Below are positions 1 through 10,014 of a stretch of 64,000 nucleotides of DNA, one piece after another (position 1 is the first letter of the stretch; the number at the start of each line of letters is the position of its first letter). The DNA comes from Methylopila sp. Yamaguchi (GTDB lineage Bacteria; Pseudomonadota; Alphaproteobacteria; Rhizobiales; Methylopilaceae): positions 1 through 64,000 of the forward strand of contig NZ_BAUX01000010.1 of assembly GCF_002897035.1 (NCBI RefSeq), in the 5' to 3' direction. The notes under the pieces are model-generated. The model searched no databases. It was not told where the DNA came from and saw nothing but the letters and a program-made list of their open reading frames with translations. A program made the position numbers and the translations under genes.

Positions 1-3000
1 CTCAGGCTCGACGGACTGGCGCTGCTGAGGGGCGACGTTCGGGTGCGCTCCGTCCACGCGACGACCCCGCGCATCGACGCGCAGTTCGAACAGACGATGG
101 GCGCGGCCTCGAAACGGACCGACCTGCCGGACCGCATCCTCGCGGGGGTTGCCGACCTCGACCGGCTGCTCGGGCCGGGCGGCGCGGTCGGCGCGCTCGA
201 GGAGGTCGAGGTCACCGGCGCCGCGCTGCTGGTCGGACGCGCCGGCCAGTCGGTCATGACGCAGGACAACGTCGCGCTGCGGCTCTCCCGAGGGGAACAC
301 GGGGCCATCGCCCTGACGACCTCGTCGGCGCGCCCCGAGGATCGCTGGACGATCGCCGTCACGATCGCCCCGGACGCCGCGACGAACGGGCGCGTGATCG
401 ACCTGGGGCTGGAGAACGTGTCCCTCGCGCCGTACTCGGCGCCGTTCGCCCAGAAGGCCGGCGCTCCGCCAGCCACGGGGAGGCTGTCGGGCCATCTCAG
501 CGCCCGCATCGGGCCCGACGGGCGGCTCGCGGCGGGCGACGGGCGGATCGGCGCCCGGAGTCTCTCGGTCGCCCTTCCCGGCGCGTCCGACGGCGCGGCG
601 CGCAGCATCGACGTCGATGACCTGAAGCTCGATCTCGCCTGGGATCCGGCGAAGCGCGCCGTGGTCATCGAGCCCTCCCGCATCGTCGGACGCACGGGCC
701 AGATGTCGTTCAGCGGCGCGCTGACCGCGCCGGCCCCCGGCCAGAGCATGTGGCTCGCCCATCTCGACGGGCGCGACGTGCTGCTCGCGGGCGAACAGTT
801 GGGCGACACGCCGCTCCGGCTCGACCAAGTGGTCCTGGACGCCCGATTTGACGCAGAGGCTGCGACTCTCGACGTGACGCGGGCCCAAGTGCTTGGTCCG
901 ACCGCCAAGGCGGCGGCGACCGCGCTGATCCGCTTCGAAGGCGCAAGCCCCGCCATTCGGCTCGGCGTGGTCAGCGACCCGATGCCGACCTCCGCCATCC
1001 TGCGCCTATGGCCGCCCTTTCTCGGTCGCGACGTGCGGAATTGGGCGGTACAGAACATCCGCGCCGGCCAGGTCGACGCATTCTCCTTGACCCTCGACAT
1101 TCCCGCCGGCGCGCTCGCCGCAATGGGGCCGACGGACCCGCTTCCTCCGGGCTCGATGGCGATCGACGTCGCCTTCTCCGACGCGACCCTGCGCGGGGCG
1201 CCGACGCTGCCCTGGATCGAAGCCGCCACGGGCTCGGTCGCGGCGACGGCGACCGACGCCCGCGTCACGGTAGGGAAGGGCTTCGTCCCCGGTCCGGGCG
1301 GCGGTTTGTCGATCGCCGACGTCAGTTTCGCCACGGGCGGCTTCGGCGCGCCCTTCCCGAAGGCGACGGTCGCGTTCACGGCGCAGGGCGCTCTCGATCC
1401 GGCGCTCGCGCTCCTGGCCTCAGGCGCGGTCGGACCGAACCCGCTTCCGCCGCAGCTCGATCCCGCGAAAGTCTCGGGCAAGGTCTCGGCCGACGTTTCG
1501 GCCGCCTTCGAGCTTGGGCATTCCGACGCCAAGCCGGGACCGCCGGTCGCGGTCAAGGTCGCCGCCGACATCACCGACGTCACAATCACCGACGTTTTCG
1601 CCGGCCGCGCCTTCGACAAGGGCGCCTTCAAGCTCGCCGTGGACGGCGCGAGCAAGACGCTGTCGGGGAAAGGCCGCATCGCGGGCGCCCCGGCGACGAT
1701 CGGCGTAATCGAGACGCCTGCGACCGCGAGCTCGCCCGCCAAACGCCAGTTGACCGCGACCCTCACGGCTGACGCTTCCGACTTGACGCGGCTCGGCTTC
1801 GACGTTCCGGGAACGCTCAAAGGCGCCGTGCCGCTGCAGATAGCGCTCGCCCTCGACGAACCTCGCGCTCCGATCAGCCTGTCGGCCGATCTCACCGCCG
1901 TCGGGATCGACGGGCTGGTGCCGGGGTTTCGGAAGCCTGCCGGACGGCCCGGCAAGCTCGCGCTGATCGTGGATAAGACCCCCGAAAAGACGGTCGTGAG
2001 GGATTTCGCGATCGAAAGCGGCGACCGGTCGGTGCGCGGGGGCATCGAGTTCGGCCCCAAGGGCGAACTGCTCGCGGCCACCTTCCCGATCTACCGCCCA
2101 GCCCCCGGCGACGACGCGCGGGTCGAGATCGACAAGCTCCGGTCCGGCTCGACCAAGGTGGTGGTCCAGGGCGCGGCGCTGGACTTGAAGCCGTTGCTCG
2201 ACTCGTTCCGGGGCAAGACCGCGGCGGCGCGGGGCGCCGACAAGCCCGCCTCCGGCGGCGTTCCGAAGACGCTCGACGTGGTCGCCAAGCTCGGCACCGG
2301 CCTCGGCTACGGCGGCGAAGCGATCGCGGGGCTTGATCTCAGGCTCGCCATGCGCGACGGCCGGGTGACGGACGCGGATGGCTCAGGGCGGATCGGAAGC
2401 GGCGGCATCAGGCTCGCGACCGCCGACGACGGCCGGCTGCGGCTCAGCGGCGGCGACGCGGGCGCCTTCTTTCGATTTGCGGATCTCTACGGCCGCGTGG
2501 ATGGCGGACAGTTCGACCTGCAGGCCTCGCTTGCGGGCGGTCCCGGCGTCCTGAACGTCAGGGACTTCCTTGTGCGGAATGAGACCGCGCTCGACCGGGT
2601 GCGACAGACGACGGGAGCGGACGCGAACGCCGCCGCCGCGGACGCCCGGAGGGGCGCCACGCGGTTCGAGCGGCTGCGGGTGGCCTTCGCGCAGGGGCAG
2701 GGACGGATTGAGGTCAAGGACGCGGTCGTCTACGGGCCGCAACTCGGCGCGACGCTCGAAGGCGTGGTGGACTACGCCGCCGACAGCGTCTCGCTCGTCG
2801 GCACCTTCGTGCCGGCGTATTCGCTGAACAACCTCTTCAGCAAGGTTCCGATCATCGGCGCGCTGCTGACCGGCGGAAAGAATGGCGGTCTTCTGGGCGT
2901 GACCTTCCAGGTCACCGGCAAGACCGCGTCGCCGACGGTGACCATCAACCCGATGTCCGCGGTGGCGCCGGGCTTCCTGCGCAAGCTGTTCGAGTTCCGG

Positions 3001-3054
3001 CAGGGCGCCCCCGAGGGCGGGACCGCAGGCAATGTCCCGGCCGAGGCGCAGTAG
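1..3054 (+). CDS. AsmA/DUF3971-like envelope protein (5' end outside window)
   Basis: The frame is open from base 1, so the gene starts upstream and at least 1017 residues of the C-terminal part are seen. The protein is a long, low-complexity beta-rich chain of Ala/Gly/Asp/Val repeats with few charged helices. It ends in a segment (about 880-975 of the visible part) of the AsmA-C type, with a GVVDYAADSVSLVGTFVPAY core followed by a short hydrophobic stretch. This is the look of the DUF3971/AsmA-like proteins (YhdP/TamB superfamily) thought to bridge inner and outer membrane and move lipid. The substrate cannot be told from the sequence. It converges on tyrS with 9 bases between the stops. Confidence 0.72.
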   Translation, partial: LRLDGLALLRGDVRVRSVHATTPRIDAQFEQTMGAASKRTDLPDRILAGVADLDRLLGPGGAVGALEEVEVTGAALLVGRAGQSVMTQDNVALRLSRGEHGAIALTTSSARPEDRWTIAVTIAPDAATNGRVIDLGLENVSLAPYSAPFAQKAGAPPATGRLSGHLSARIGPDGRLAAGDGRIGARSLSVALPGASDGAARSIDVDDLKLDLAWDPAKRAVVIEPSRIVGRTGQMSFSGALTAPAPGQSMWLAHLDGRDVLLAGEQLGDTPLRLDQVVLDARFDAEAATLDVTRAQVLGPTAKAAATALIRFEGASPAIRLGVVSDPMPTSAILRLWPPFLGRDVRNWAVQNIRAGQVDAFSLTLDIPAGALAAMGPTDPLPPGSMAIDVAFSDATLRGAPTLPWIEAATGSVAATATDARVTVGKGFVPGPGGGLSIADVSFATGGFGAPFPKATVAFTAQGALDPALALLASGAVGPNPLPPQLDPAKVSGKVSADVSAAFELGHSDAKPGPPVAVKVAADITDVTITDVFAGRAFDKGAFKLAVDGASKTLSGKGRIAGAPATIGVIETPATASSPAKRQLTATLTADASDLTRLGFDVPGTLKGAVPLQIALALDEPRAPISLSADLTAVGIDGLVPGFRKPAGRPGKLALIVDKTPEKTVVRDFAIESGDRSVRGGIEFGPKGELLAATFPIYRPAPGDDARVEIDKLRSGSTKVVVQGAALDLKPLLDSFRGKTAAARGADKPASGGVPKTLDVVAKLGTGLGYGGEAIAGLDLRLAMRDGRVTDADGSGRIGSGGIRLATADDGRLRLSGGDAGAFFRFADLYGRVDGGQFDLQASLAGGPGVLNVRDFLVRNETALDRVRQTTGADANAAAADARRGATRFERLRVAFAQGQGRIEVKDAVVYGPQLGATLEGVVDYAADSVSLVGTFVPAYSLNNLFSKVPIIGALLTGGKNGGLLGVTFQVTGKTASPTVTINPMSAVAPGFLRKLFEFRQGAPEGGTAGNVPAEAQ

Positions 3055-3063
3055 AGCTTGAGT

Positions 3064-4323
3064 TCAGCCGCGCGGACGCAGAAGCACGTGCTTCTTGCGG
3101 CCCAGCGAAAGCTTGATCACGCCCTCGGGGGTGAGGTCCGCCGCGGTCAAGCTCGCGCGCTCGTCCGTCACCGGGGCGTCGTTGACCCGGAGGCCGCCGC
3201 CCTTCACCTGCCGGCGCGCCTCGCCGTTGGAGGCGACGAGCCTGGCGATCTCGGCGAAGGCGGTTAGCACGCCCAAACCGGCCGCGAGCGCCGAAGACTC
3301 CACCTCGACCGTCGGCAGGGTGTCGGCGAGGGCGCCTTCCTCGAAGGTCTTGCGAGCTGTGGCCTCCGCCTCTTCCGCCGCCGCGCGGCCGTGGACCAGC
3401 GCGGTCGCCTCCGTCGCCAGAACCTTCTTGGCTTCGTTGATCTCAGCGCCGCCGAGCGCGCCGAGGCGTTCGATCTCGGAAAGCGGCAGGTCGGTGAACA
3501 GCTTGAGGAAGCGCACCACGTCGGCGTCCTCGGTGTTCCGCCAGTACTGCCAGAACACGTAGGGGCTCGCCATGTCGGCGTTCAGCCACACCGCGCCGCC
3601 GGCGGTCTTGCCCATCTTGGCGCCCGAGGCTGTGGTGATGAGCGGGCAGGTGAGGGCGAACACGCCGGCGCCGTCCACGCGGCGCGACAGCTCGATGCCG
3701 TTGACGATGTTGCCCCACTGGTCGGAGCCGCCCATCTGGAGCCGGCAGCCGTAGCGCCGGTTCAGCTCCAGGAAGTCGTAGGCCTGCAAGATCATGTAGT
3801 TGAACTCGAGGAAGGAGAACGGCTGCTCCTGCTCGAGGCGGGTCTTCACGCTGTCGAACGACAGCATGCGGTTGATCGAGAAATGCCGGCCGATCTCGCG
3901 CAGGAACGGCACGTACTCGAGCCTGTCGAGCCACTCCGCGTTGTCGACCATGATCGCGTCGGTCGGGCCCTCGCCGAAGGCCATGAACTGCTGGAAAACG
4001 GTCTTGATCGACTGCTTGTTGGCCGCGATCTGTGCGTCGTCGAGCAGCGGGCGCTGGGTGTCGCGGAACGACGGGTCGCCGATCTTGGTGGTGCCGCCGC
4101 CCATCAGCACGATCGGCCGATGCCCGGTCTGTTGCAGCCGCCGCAGCATCATGATGTTCGCCATGTGCCCGACGTGCAGGCTTGGCGCCGTCAGGTCGTA
4201 GCCGATGTAGGCCGTGACGATCCCCTCGCTCGCGAGCTGGTCGAGCGCGACCGGGTCGGAGATCTGATGGATCTGGCCGCGCTCCTCGAGCAGGCGCAGG
4301 AAATCGGAACGGTATGCGGTCAT
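3064..4323 (-). CDS. tyrS: Tyrosyl-tRNA synthetase
   Basis: A cytosolic class I aminoacyl-tRNA synthetase of 419 residues, the normal bacterial length, that charges tRNA-Tyr. The HIGH-type motif is HVGH at 50-53, the tyrosine pocket [12 protein letters not shown] is at 39-50, and GGSDQWGN is at 198-205. The KMSKS loop reads KMGKT at 236-240, a variant common in TyrS. The last 60 or so residues form an S4-type RNA-binding domain ending in a basic tail. It is transcribed alone on the minus strand. Confidence 0.97.
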   Translation of the reverse strand: MTAYRSDFLRLLEERGQIHQISDPVALDQLASEGIVTAYIGYDLTAPSLHVGHMANIMMLRRLQQTGHRPIVLMGGGTTKIGDPSFRDTQRPLLDDAQIAANKQSIKTVFQQFMAFGEGPTDAIMVDNAEWLDRLEYVPFLREIGRHFSINRMLSFDSVKTRLEQEQPFSFLEFNYMILQAYDFLELNRRYGCRLQMGGSDQWGNIVNGIELSRRVDGAGVFALTCPLITTASGAKMGKTAGGAVWLNADMASPYVFWQYWRNTEDADVVRFLKLFTDLPLSEIERLGALGGAEINEAKKVLATEATALVHGRAAAEEAEATARKTFEEGALADTLPTVEVESSALAAGLGVLTAFAEIARLVASNGEARRQVKGGGLRVNDAPVTDERASLTAADLTPEGVIKLSLGRKKHVLLRPRG

Positions 4324-4440
4324 AGGGCGCAGGCTCGTCGCTCAACAGGACTGGATGCGCGGCGTGTGTATCAGGTTCCGGGGGTGAATCCACGCTGATC
4401 ACCCGAAACGGGCGCGCGCTGGTAGGGGCTTAGAGCCGGT

Positions 4441-4563
4441 CCGCCAATGCCTTACGGTCCGATCTGGCGTCGTCCCGAGCTTGTCCCGGCACCTATAGCC
4501 TCAGCGGTTCATGGTCTGACGCCGTCGCGGCTAGGGGGACCGGCGCTTCGGCCGGAATGACGC
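4441..4563. repeat. Degenerate compound-palindrome intergenic element
   Basis: Between tyrS and the next gene lies non-coding DNA with GC-rich arms at both ends: CCCGAGCTTGTCCCGG near 4472 and GACCGGCGCTTCGGCCGGAA near 4540, the latter able to form a hairpin. The layout resembles the better preserved elements at 17.1, 21.0, 31.9 and 32.8 kb, but the sequence has diverged too far to claim common origin. Confidence 0.35.
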
Positions 4564-4602
4564 CTTTCGTCGGTCGCGCTGTGGGACTTGTAGGACGGAT
4601 CC

Positions 4603-5148
4603 CTAGTCGCAGCGACTCTCAGCTTGGTGCGACACCCTGTACGGACTGTAACCTGCTCCAAACATTGCAAAACATTCTCTCAGCTCGGCAGGCGAGAAGA
4701 AGCGGCGCGCTTTGGGCTCGCGCCGCGGTCGGTCCACTGCGCCGAGATAAGTCCATGTGGCGCTGTCGCTGGAGCTTACCCTCGGCTTGAAAACATCCTC
4801 ACCGGCCTTTGGGTCGTTGACGTCGACCATTTCGCTGTCTCCGCCGCCCCCCAAGACGACCAGCCATTCATCTGGCGTCCGATAGAAATTCACTCGCGTG
4901 GCAGGTCCCCAGTTCGACCAAAGCCTCCGCTTAGTGGCGCCACGCGGCGTTTGCACGACGAGCCAGAATGTCTCATCGGCGACGCCGGACCACGCTTCAA
5001 AGCGGACAGCGACGCCGGCCAAAGGAACGGGCACGTCTACCGAAGCGGAAGGGAGGGCAAAGGCGTAAAGTAAAATCGCACCCATGCACGCGATGACCGC
5101 CACGATAAACGCCGCGGCAATCTTCAGCGCGAGGAGCACGAATCTCAT
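4603..5148 (-). CDS. Small single-pass membrane protein of unknown function
   Basis: A 181-residue protein. The start at 5148 (MRFVLLALKIAAAF) is chosen because it opens directly into an N-terminal transmembrane helix (about 4-30); the frame is open further upstream but that part is polar and not protein-like. After the helix comes a soluble domain with many aromatic residues (FWLVVQTP, RVNFYRTPDEWLVVLGG) and a C-terminal stretch with one Cys pair. I do not recognise the family. It is divergent from anmK across about 127 bases that must hold both promoters. Confidence 0.6.
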   Translation of the reverse strand: MRFVLLALKIAAAFIVAVIACMGAILLYAFALPSASVDVPVPLAGVAVRFEAWSGVADETFWLVVQTPRGATKRRLWSNWGPATRVNFYRTPDEWLVVLGGGGDSEMVDVNDPKAGEDVFKPRVSSSDSATWTYLGAVDRPRREPKARRFFSPAELRECFAMFGAGYSPYRVSHQAESRCD

Positions 5149-5275
5149 AACGGAATTATACCTGGACCAGCGGTGTTCTCGTGCTCGTTTCGGCATCTGC
5201 GTCGACGGCGCTGGCTGAAACATTGATGTCCTGGCGCGCAGTTGAACGCTTTGATTGATGATGCAAGGTGCGAAT

Positions 5276-6370
5276 ATGCGCGCGATCGGCCTGATGAGCG
5301 GTACCTCCTTCGACGGCGTCGATGTGGCGTTGGTGGAGACGAACGGCGAGCGCATCGAGGCCTTCGGGCCCTCAGGCTATCGGCCCTATACGACTGACGA
5401 ACGCGCCGTGCTCGCCCGGGCCTTGGCCGACGCGCCTGCGATCTCGGTCCGGACGGAGCGGCCCGGCGCCGTCGCGGAGGCCGAATCAATCGTGACGGAC
5501 GCTCACGCGGAGGCGGTCGAGCGGTTCTTCGCCGAGCATGGGCTCCGCGCCGACGACGTCGACGTCATCGGCTTCCACGGGCAGACCGTGCTGCACCGGC
5601 CGGCCGACCGCCTAACGGTGCAGATCGGCGACGGCCAGGCGCTCGCCCGCAGGCTGGGCGTTCAGGTGGTCTACGATTTTCGCGCCGCGGACGTGGCGGC
5701 GGGCGGGCAGGGGGCGCCGCTCGCGCCCACCATCCACCCCGTGCTGGTGCGGGCGCTCGACCTGCCGCGCCCGTTGGCGGTGCTTAACCTCGGCGGCGTC
5801 GGAAACGTCACCTTCATCGGGGCGGACGGCGCGCTGGTGGCCTTCGACACGGGACCGGCCAACGCGCTCATGGACGATCGGTTGCTGCGCGAGACCGGCG
5901 AGGCCTTCGACCGCGACGGCGCGATCGCGGCGTCAGGCGTCGTGAACCGTGAGGCGCTCGCCCGTCTGTTGGGCCATCCCTACTTCGACGTCGCGCCGCC
6001 GAAGTCGCTCGACCGCAACGCCTTCGACGCCGGCCCCACGGAGACGCTGCCGCTGCCGGACGCCTTGGCGACCCTCGCGGCCTTCACGGTCGAGGCGGTC
6101 GTCCGGGCCGCGGGCCATCTGCCGCAGCCGCCCGCGCTCTGGATCGTCGCCGGCGGCGGGGCGCGCAACCCGACGCTCCTGGCGGGGCTTCGGGATCGGC
6201 TTCAGGTCGAGGTGAAAACCGCTGACGCCGTAGGGCTTTCGGCCGATGCGCTGGAGGCGCAGGCCTTCGCGGTGCTCGCGGTGCGCAGTCTGAAGGGGTT
6301 GCCGCTGACCTATCCCGGCACCACCGGCGCGCCGCGCCCCTTGACCGGCGGCGTGCTCGCCCGGTCATAA
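5276..6370 (+). CDS. anmK: Anhydro-N-acetylmuramic acid kinase
   Basis: This enzyme phosphorylates and opens 1,6-anhydro-MurNAc released during peptidoglycan turnover, giving MurNAc-6-P for recycling in the cytosol. The protein is 364 residues, the usual length, and starts with the family signature GLMSGTSFDGVD. It also has FHGQTVLH, FDTGPAN, and the nucleotide-binding VAGGGARNP. The start at 5276 is preferred over an in-frame ATG at 5255 because AAGG at 5265-5268 gives a 7-base spacing and because the signature begins at once. The neighbouring tyrS is a familiar companion in Rhizobiales. Confidence 0.95.
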   Translation: MRAIGLMSGTSFDGVDVALVETNGERIEAFGPSGYRPYTTDERAVLARALADAPAISVRTERPGAVAEAESIVTDAHAEAVERFFAEHGLRADDVDVIGFHGQTVLHRPADRLTVQIGDGQALARRLGVQVVYDFRAADVAAGGQGAPLAPTIHPVLVRALDLPRPLAVLNLGGVGNVTFIGADGALVAFDTGPANALMDDRLLRETGEAFDRDGAIAASGVVNREALARLLGHPYFDVAPPKSLDRNAFDAGPTETLPLPDALATLAAFTVEAVVRAAGHLPQPPALWIVAGGGARNPTLLAGLRDRLQVEVKTADAVGLSADALEAQAFAVLAVRSLKGLPLTYPGTTGAPRPLTGGVLARS

Positions 6371-6517
6371 GCCGCATAAGATGTTGTTCCGCCTTGATCT
6401 CGCGGCATTCGTCGGGGAAGTTCCAACCTCCTTCCTCTGACGCTTCGGCGCTCGGACCACGCCGGGGTCACCCCAGGCGCGCCCGGTCGCCCGTGGCGTG
6501 CATGCGAACCGGCGGGC

Positions 6518-8332
6518 ATGGACAACATCACGGTCGTCAATGCGATCCTGCTGTTCGGGGCGGCGCTGGTGCTCGTCGGCATCCTGTCGTCGCTCGTCGC
6601 ATCCCGGTTCGGCGCGCCGCTGCTGCTCGTCTTCCTCATCATCGGCATGCTGACCGGCGCGGACGGGCCGGGCGGCGTCGCCTTCGACAACTACCGGCTG
6701 ACCTATCTGATCGGCTCGCTCGCGCTCGCGATCATCCTGTTCGACGGCGGGCTGCGCACGCGCATCTCCCATCTCGCGGGCTCGCTCGCGCCGGCGATCG
6801 GGCTCGCCACGGTCGGCGTGGTGATCACAGCCGGGCTGATCGGCGCCTTCGCCTCCTACGTGCTGAACCTCAGGCTTTCGGAAGGCTTCCTGATCGGGGC
6901 CACCATCGCCTCGACCGACGCCGCGGCGGTGTTCTTCCTGATCCGCGCCAGCGGCCTGCAGCTCCAGCGGCGGGTCGGCGGCGTGCTGGAGATCGAATCC
7001 AGCACCAACGACCCGGTCGCGGTGTTCCTCACCGTCATGATGGTCGGGCTGGTCAGCGCCTCCGGCGGGCACGACGGGCTGACGATCCTCGGCGAGTTCC
7101 TGCAGGAGGCGATCATCGGCGGCGCGGCCGGCGTCGCGGGCGGGTTCGCGCTCGCCTTTGTGCTGAACAAGGTCGATCTGCCGTCCGGGCTGCACCCGCT
7201 GTTCGTGGTGGCGAGCGCCGTCGCGCTGTTCGCGCTCGCGGCGGTCATGCACGGTTCCGGCTTTCTGGCGGTCTATCTCGCGGGCATCGTGGTGGGCAAC
7301 CGGCAGGTGCGCGCGCTTCCCAGCATCATCGCCTTCCACGACACCGTCACCTGGCTTTGCCAGATCGTGATGTTCATCGTGCTCGGCCTTCTCGTCACGC
7401 CGTCGACCCTCCTGCCGTCCCTCGGCGCTTCGCTCGCGATCGCCTTCGTTCTGATCTTCGTGGCGCGGCCGGCGGCGGTCGCGCTCTGCCTGCTGCCGTT
7501 TGGTTTCTCGCGCAAGGAGATCGGCTTCGTGGGCTGGGTCGGTCTGCGCGGCGCGGTGTCGATCTTCCTCGCCGCGATCCCGACGCTGGCCGGCGCTCCC
7601 AACGCGCAGATCTATTTCAACGTCGCATTCGTGGTGGTGATCGTCTCGCTGCTGGTGCAGGGCTGGACGATCACCGAGCTCGCGAAGCGGCTGGGCCTCG
7701 CCGTCCGCCAGACCGGCCGGCAGGTGCAGCGGATCGAGATCGACCTGCCGGGCCAGCTCGCGCAGGAGATGGTCGGCTACCCCGTGACGCCGAAATGTCC
7801 GATCCTCGCCCGGGACGCGGTGCCCAAATGGGCGACGCCGGTGTTCGTGATCCGGGAGGACCGCATCCTCGATCCGCTCCAGGCCGGCGCGCTGAAGCCT
7901 GGCGACTACGGCTATTTTCTTGCGCCGCACAACCGCGTGGCGGAGCTCGATGGCCTCTTCGCGTCCACCGAAGCCGGGCGCGCGCGGCCTGCGCTCAGCG
8001 AGTTCGCGCTGCGGGGAGACGCGGCGCTCGCGACGCTGTCGGCTATGTACGGCCTTGAGGTGCCCCCCGAGGACGCCGGATCGACGGTCGCGGAGGTCTT
8101 CGCCCGGCGCTTCGAGAACGAACCTGCCGTCGGCGACGCCGTGGAGTTCGGCGGGGCGACCCTCGTCGTGCGCGGCGTCGACGAGGGCAAGGTCGTGCGG
8201 GTCGGCCTCCGCATCGAGGACGAGCCCGACGCGACGGTCTCGCTCGTCCCCACGGGGCCGCGCGCCGCCTCGCGCAACGCCGCGGACAGGCTGTGGCGGA
8301 AAGTGCAGGGCGCGCTGAAACGCGCGGCTTAA
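6518..8332 (+). CDS. CPA1-family potassium (cation)/proton antiporter, NhaP2/CvrA type
   Basis: An inner-membrane antiporter of 604 residues with about twelve hydrophobic segments over the first 390. It has the ion-path motif of the family (TIASTDAAAVFFL, and later STNDPVAVFL) and LRGAVSIFLA. After residue 400 come soluble regulatory domains: a TrkA-C-like part (about 405-475) and a CorC/HlyC-like C-terminal part. This arrangement is that of NhaP2/CvrA, which protects against high internal K+ or alkalinity. The ion specificity is inferred from family resemblance only. The start is weakly supported by a GGCGGG stretch upstream. Confidence 0.88.
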   Translation: MDNITVVNAILLFGAALVLVGILSSLVASRFGAPLLLVFLIIGMLTGADGPGGVAFDNYRLTYLIGSLALAIILFDGGLRTRISHLAGSLAPAIGLATVGVVITAGLIGAFASYVLNLRLSEGFLIGATIASTDAAAVFFLIRASGLQLQRRVGGVLEIESSTNDPVAVFLTVMMVGLVSASGGHDGLTILGEFLQEAIIGGAAGVAGGFALAFVLNKVDLPSGLHPLFVVASAVALFALAAVMHGSGFLAVYLAGIVVGNRQVRALPSIIAFHDTVTWLCQIVMFIVLGLLVTPSTLLPSLGASLAIAFVLIFVARPAAVALCLLPFGFSRKEIGFVGWVGLRGAVSIFLAAIPTLAGAPNAQIYFNVAFVVVIVSLLVQGWTITELAKRLGLAVRQTGRQVQRIEIDLPGQLAQEMVGYPVTPKCPILARDAVPKWATPVFVIREDRILDPLQAGALKPGDYGYFLAPHNRVAELDGLFASTEAGRARPALSEFALRGDAALATLSAMYGLEVPPEDAGSTVAEVFARRFENEPAVGDAVEFGGATLVVRGVDEGKVVRVGLRIEDEPDATVSLVPTGPRAASRNAADRLWRKVQGALKRAA

Positions 8333-8369
8333 AGGAATTCGAAACCATGTCGGCGTCACTCTCGCGGAC

Positions 8370-8681
8370 ATGATCATTCGTCACCGTTGGCGCACGGCCG
8401 CCGCCCAGCTCGCGCTCTGGCTCGTCGCCGCCGGCGCAATCGTCTATTTCAGCCAGCAGGCCTATGTGGGCGCCCACGGCCTCGTCGCCAGCCGCGAGTT
8501 CGAGGCTGAGATCGCGACGCTGTCGGAGCAGCTCGCCTCTCTCAAGGAGACGCGCCAGAGCTACGAGCATCGGATCGACCTGCTCAGCTCCGACCAGCTC
8601 GACCCTGACCTGCTCGATGAAGAAGCCCGCGTCGACCTCGGCTGGCTGCACCCCAACGACAGGGTCGTCGAGACGCGCTGA
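8370..8681 (+). CDS. ftsB: Septum formation initiator, FtsB/DivIC family
   Basis: A 103-residue bitopic protein with a short cytosolic N-terminus, one membrane helix (about 11-29) and a periplasmic coiled coil (about 40-72, EFEAEIATLSEQLASLKETR). The conserved tail LLDEEARVDLGWLHPNDRVV marks the FtsB/DivIC family of the divisome FtsQBL complex. Its place directly ahead of the PDH operon is standard in Rhizobiales, where enolase usually lies upstream; here the upstream gene is an antiporter instead. Confidence 0.88.
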   Translation: MIIRHRWRTAAAQLALWLVAAGAIVYFSQQAYVGAHGLVASREFEAEIATLSEQLASLKETRQSYEHRIDLLSSDQLDPDLLDEEARVDLGWLHPNDRVVETR

Positions 8682-8872
8682 CGTCTTCGCAGATGCAGCG
8701 CAGCCTGTTGGGCTGCTCTTCGCTATCGCACAATCAAAATACTCTATGGACCCCCTTGCGACTTTAGTTGCATCCGGGCACATACGTTCCAAGCGATCTG
8801 GGCGTCGGCTCGATTTGCCTTAAGGTCGCGTTAGGTTTCCGTCTTAAGGAAGCCCAGCCCAGGGGAACGTCC

Positions 8873-9931
8873 ATGGCCGTATCCGCCGCAAAAGCCGCCC
8901 CGACCTCCGACAGCCAACCCGCGCCGGAAGCCGCTCCCGAGACCGGGGTCTCGTCCGCGAGCGGGGCGCTCGAGTTCACGAAGGAGGAAGAGCTTCACGC
9001 CCATCGCGAGATGCTCCTCATTCGCCGCTTCGAGGAGAAGGCCGGCCAGCTCTACGGCATGGGCCTCATCGGCGGCTTCTGCCACCTCTATATCGGCCAG
9101 GAAGCCGTCGTCATCGGCATGCAGATGGCGGTTGAGCCAGGCGACCAGGTGATCACCGGCTACCGCGACCACGGCCACATGCTCGCCTGCGAGATGGACC
9201 CGAAGGGCGTCATGGCGGAGCTCACGGGGCGTCGCGGCGGCTACTCCAAGGGCAAAGGCGGCTCGATGCACATGTTCAGCGTCGAGAAGCAGTTCTACGG
9301 CGGCCACGGCATCGTCGGCGCGCAGGTGTCCCTCGGGACGGGCCTCGCCTTCGCCAACCGCTACAAGAAGAACGGCAAGGTCTCCCTGGTCTATTTCGGG
9401 GACGGCGCGTCCAACCAGGGCCAGGTCTACGAGAGCTTCAACATGGCGAAGCTCTGGAAGCTGCCGGTCGTCTACGTCATCGAAAACAACAAGTACGGCA
9501 TGGGCACCTCGGTCGAGCGCGCCTCGTCGAACACCAACCTGTCCCAGCGGGGCGCGAGCTTCGACATCCCCGGCGAGCAGGTCGACGGCATGGACGTGCG
9601 CGCGGTCAAGGCCGCCGGCGCGCGGGCGATCGCCCACGCCCGCGAGGGCAAGGGCCCGTACATCCTCGAGATGGTCACCTACCGCTACCGCGGCCACTCG
9701 ATGTCCGATCCGGCGAAGTACCGCTCGAAGGACGAAGTCCAGAAGATGCGCGAGACCCATGACCCGATCGAGCAGGTGCGCGCGCGCCTGATCAAGGCGG
9801 GGCTTGCGACCGAGGACGAACTCAAGGCCGTCGACAAGGAGGTGCGCGACATCGTCAACGCCGCCGCCGAGTTCGCGACCAACGATCCCGAGCCCGATCC
9901 GTCGGAGCTCTGGACCGACATTCTGCGCTGA
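8873..9931 (+). CDS. pdhA: Pyruvate dehydrogenase E1 component, alpha subunit
   Basis: The thiamine-diphosphate half of E1, decarboxylating pyruvate together with PdhB. It has 352 residues; the start at 8873 follows AGGGGAA, and the frame extension upstream is not protein-like. An Ala/Pro-rich leader of about 35 residues precedes the catalytic domain. The TPP/Mg motif is GDGASNQGQVYESFN, and RYRGHSMSDPAKYR is the conserved phosphorylation-loop region of the family. It is the first gene of pdhABC-lpd; about 190 bases after ftsB probably carry the operon promoter. Confidence 0.96.
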   Translation: MAVSAAKAAPTSDSQPAPEAAPETGVSSASGALEFTKEEELHAHREMLLIRRFEEKAGQLYGMGLIGGFCHLYIGQEAVVIGMQMAVEPGDQVITGYRDHGHMLACEMDPKGVMAELTGRRGGYSKGKGGSMHMFSVEKQFYGGHGIVGAQVSLGTGLAFANRYKKNGKVSLVYFGDGASNQGQVYESFNMAKLWKLPVVYVIENNKYGMGTSVERASSNTNLSQRGASFDIPGEQVDGMDVRAVKAAGARAIAHAREGKGPYILEMVTYRYRGHSMSDPAKYRSKDEVQKMRETHDPIEQVRARLIKAGLATEDELKAVDKEVRDIVNAAAEFATNDPEPDPSELWTDILR

Positions 9932-10014
9932 GCGGCCGAACGTAAGCAGTCGTTGCGCCGCCGGCGGGCTCCGCCGCCGGCCAAAAAGCCTTCAAGGATA
10001 GAGGGACGTCCCCG

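Noticed and set aside
6365-8377. 670-residue open frame antisense to the antiporter
   Set aside because: Composition (His/Arg/Asp-rich) is that of a shadow frame in GC-rich DNA; the antiporter is clear.
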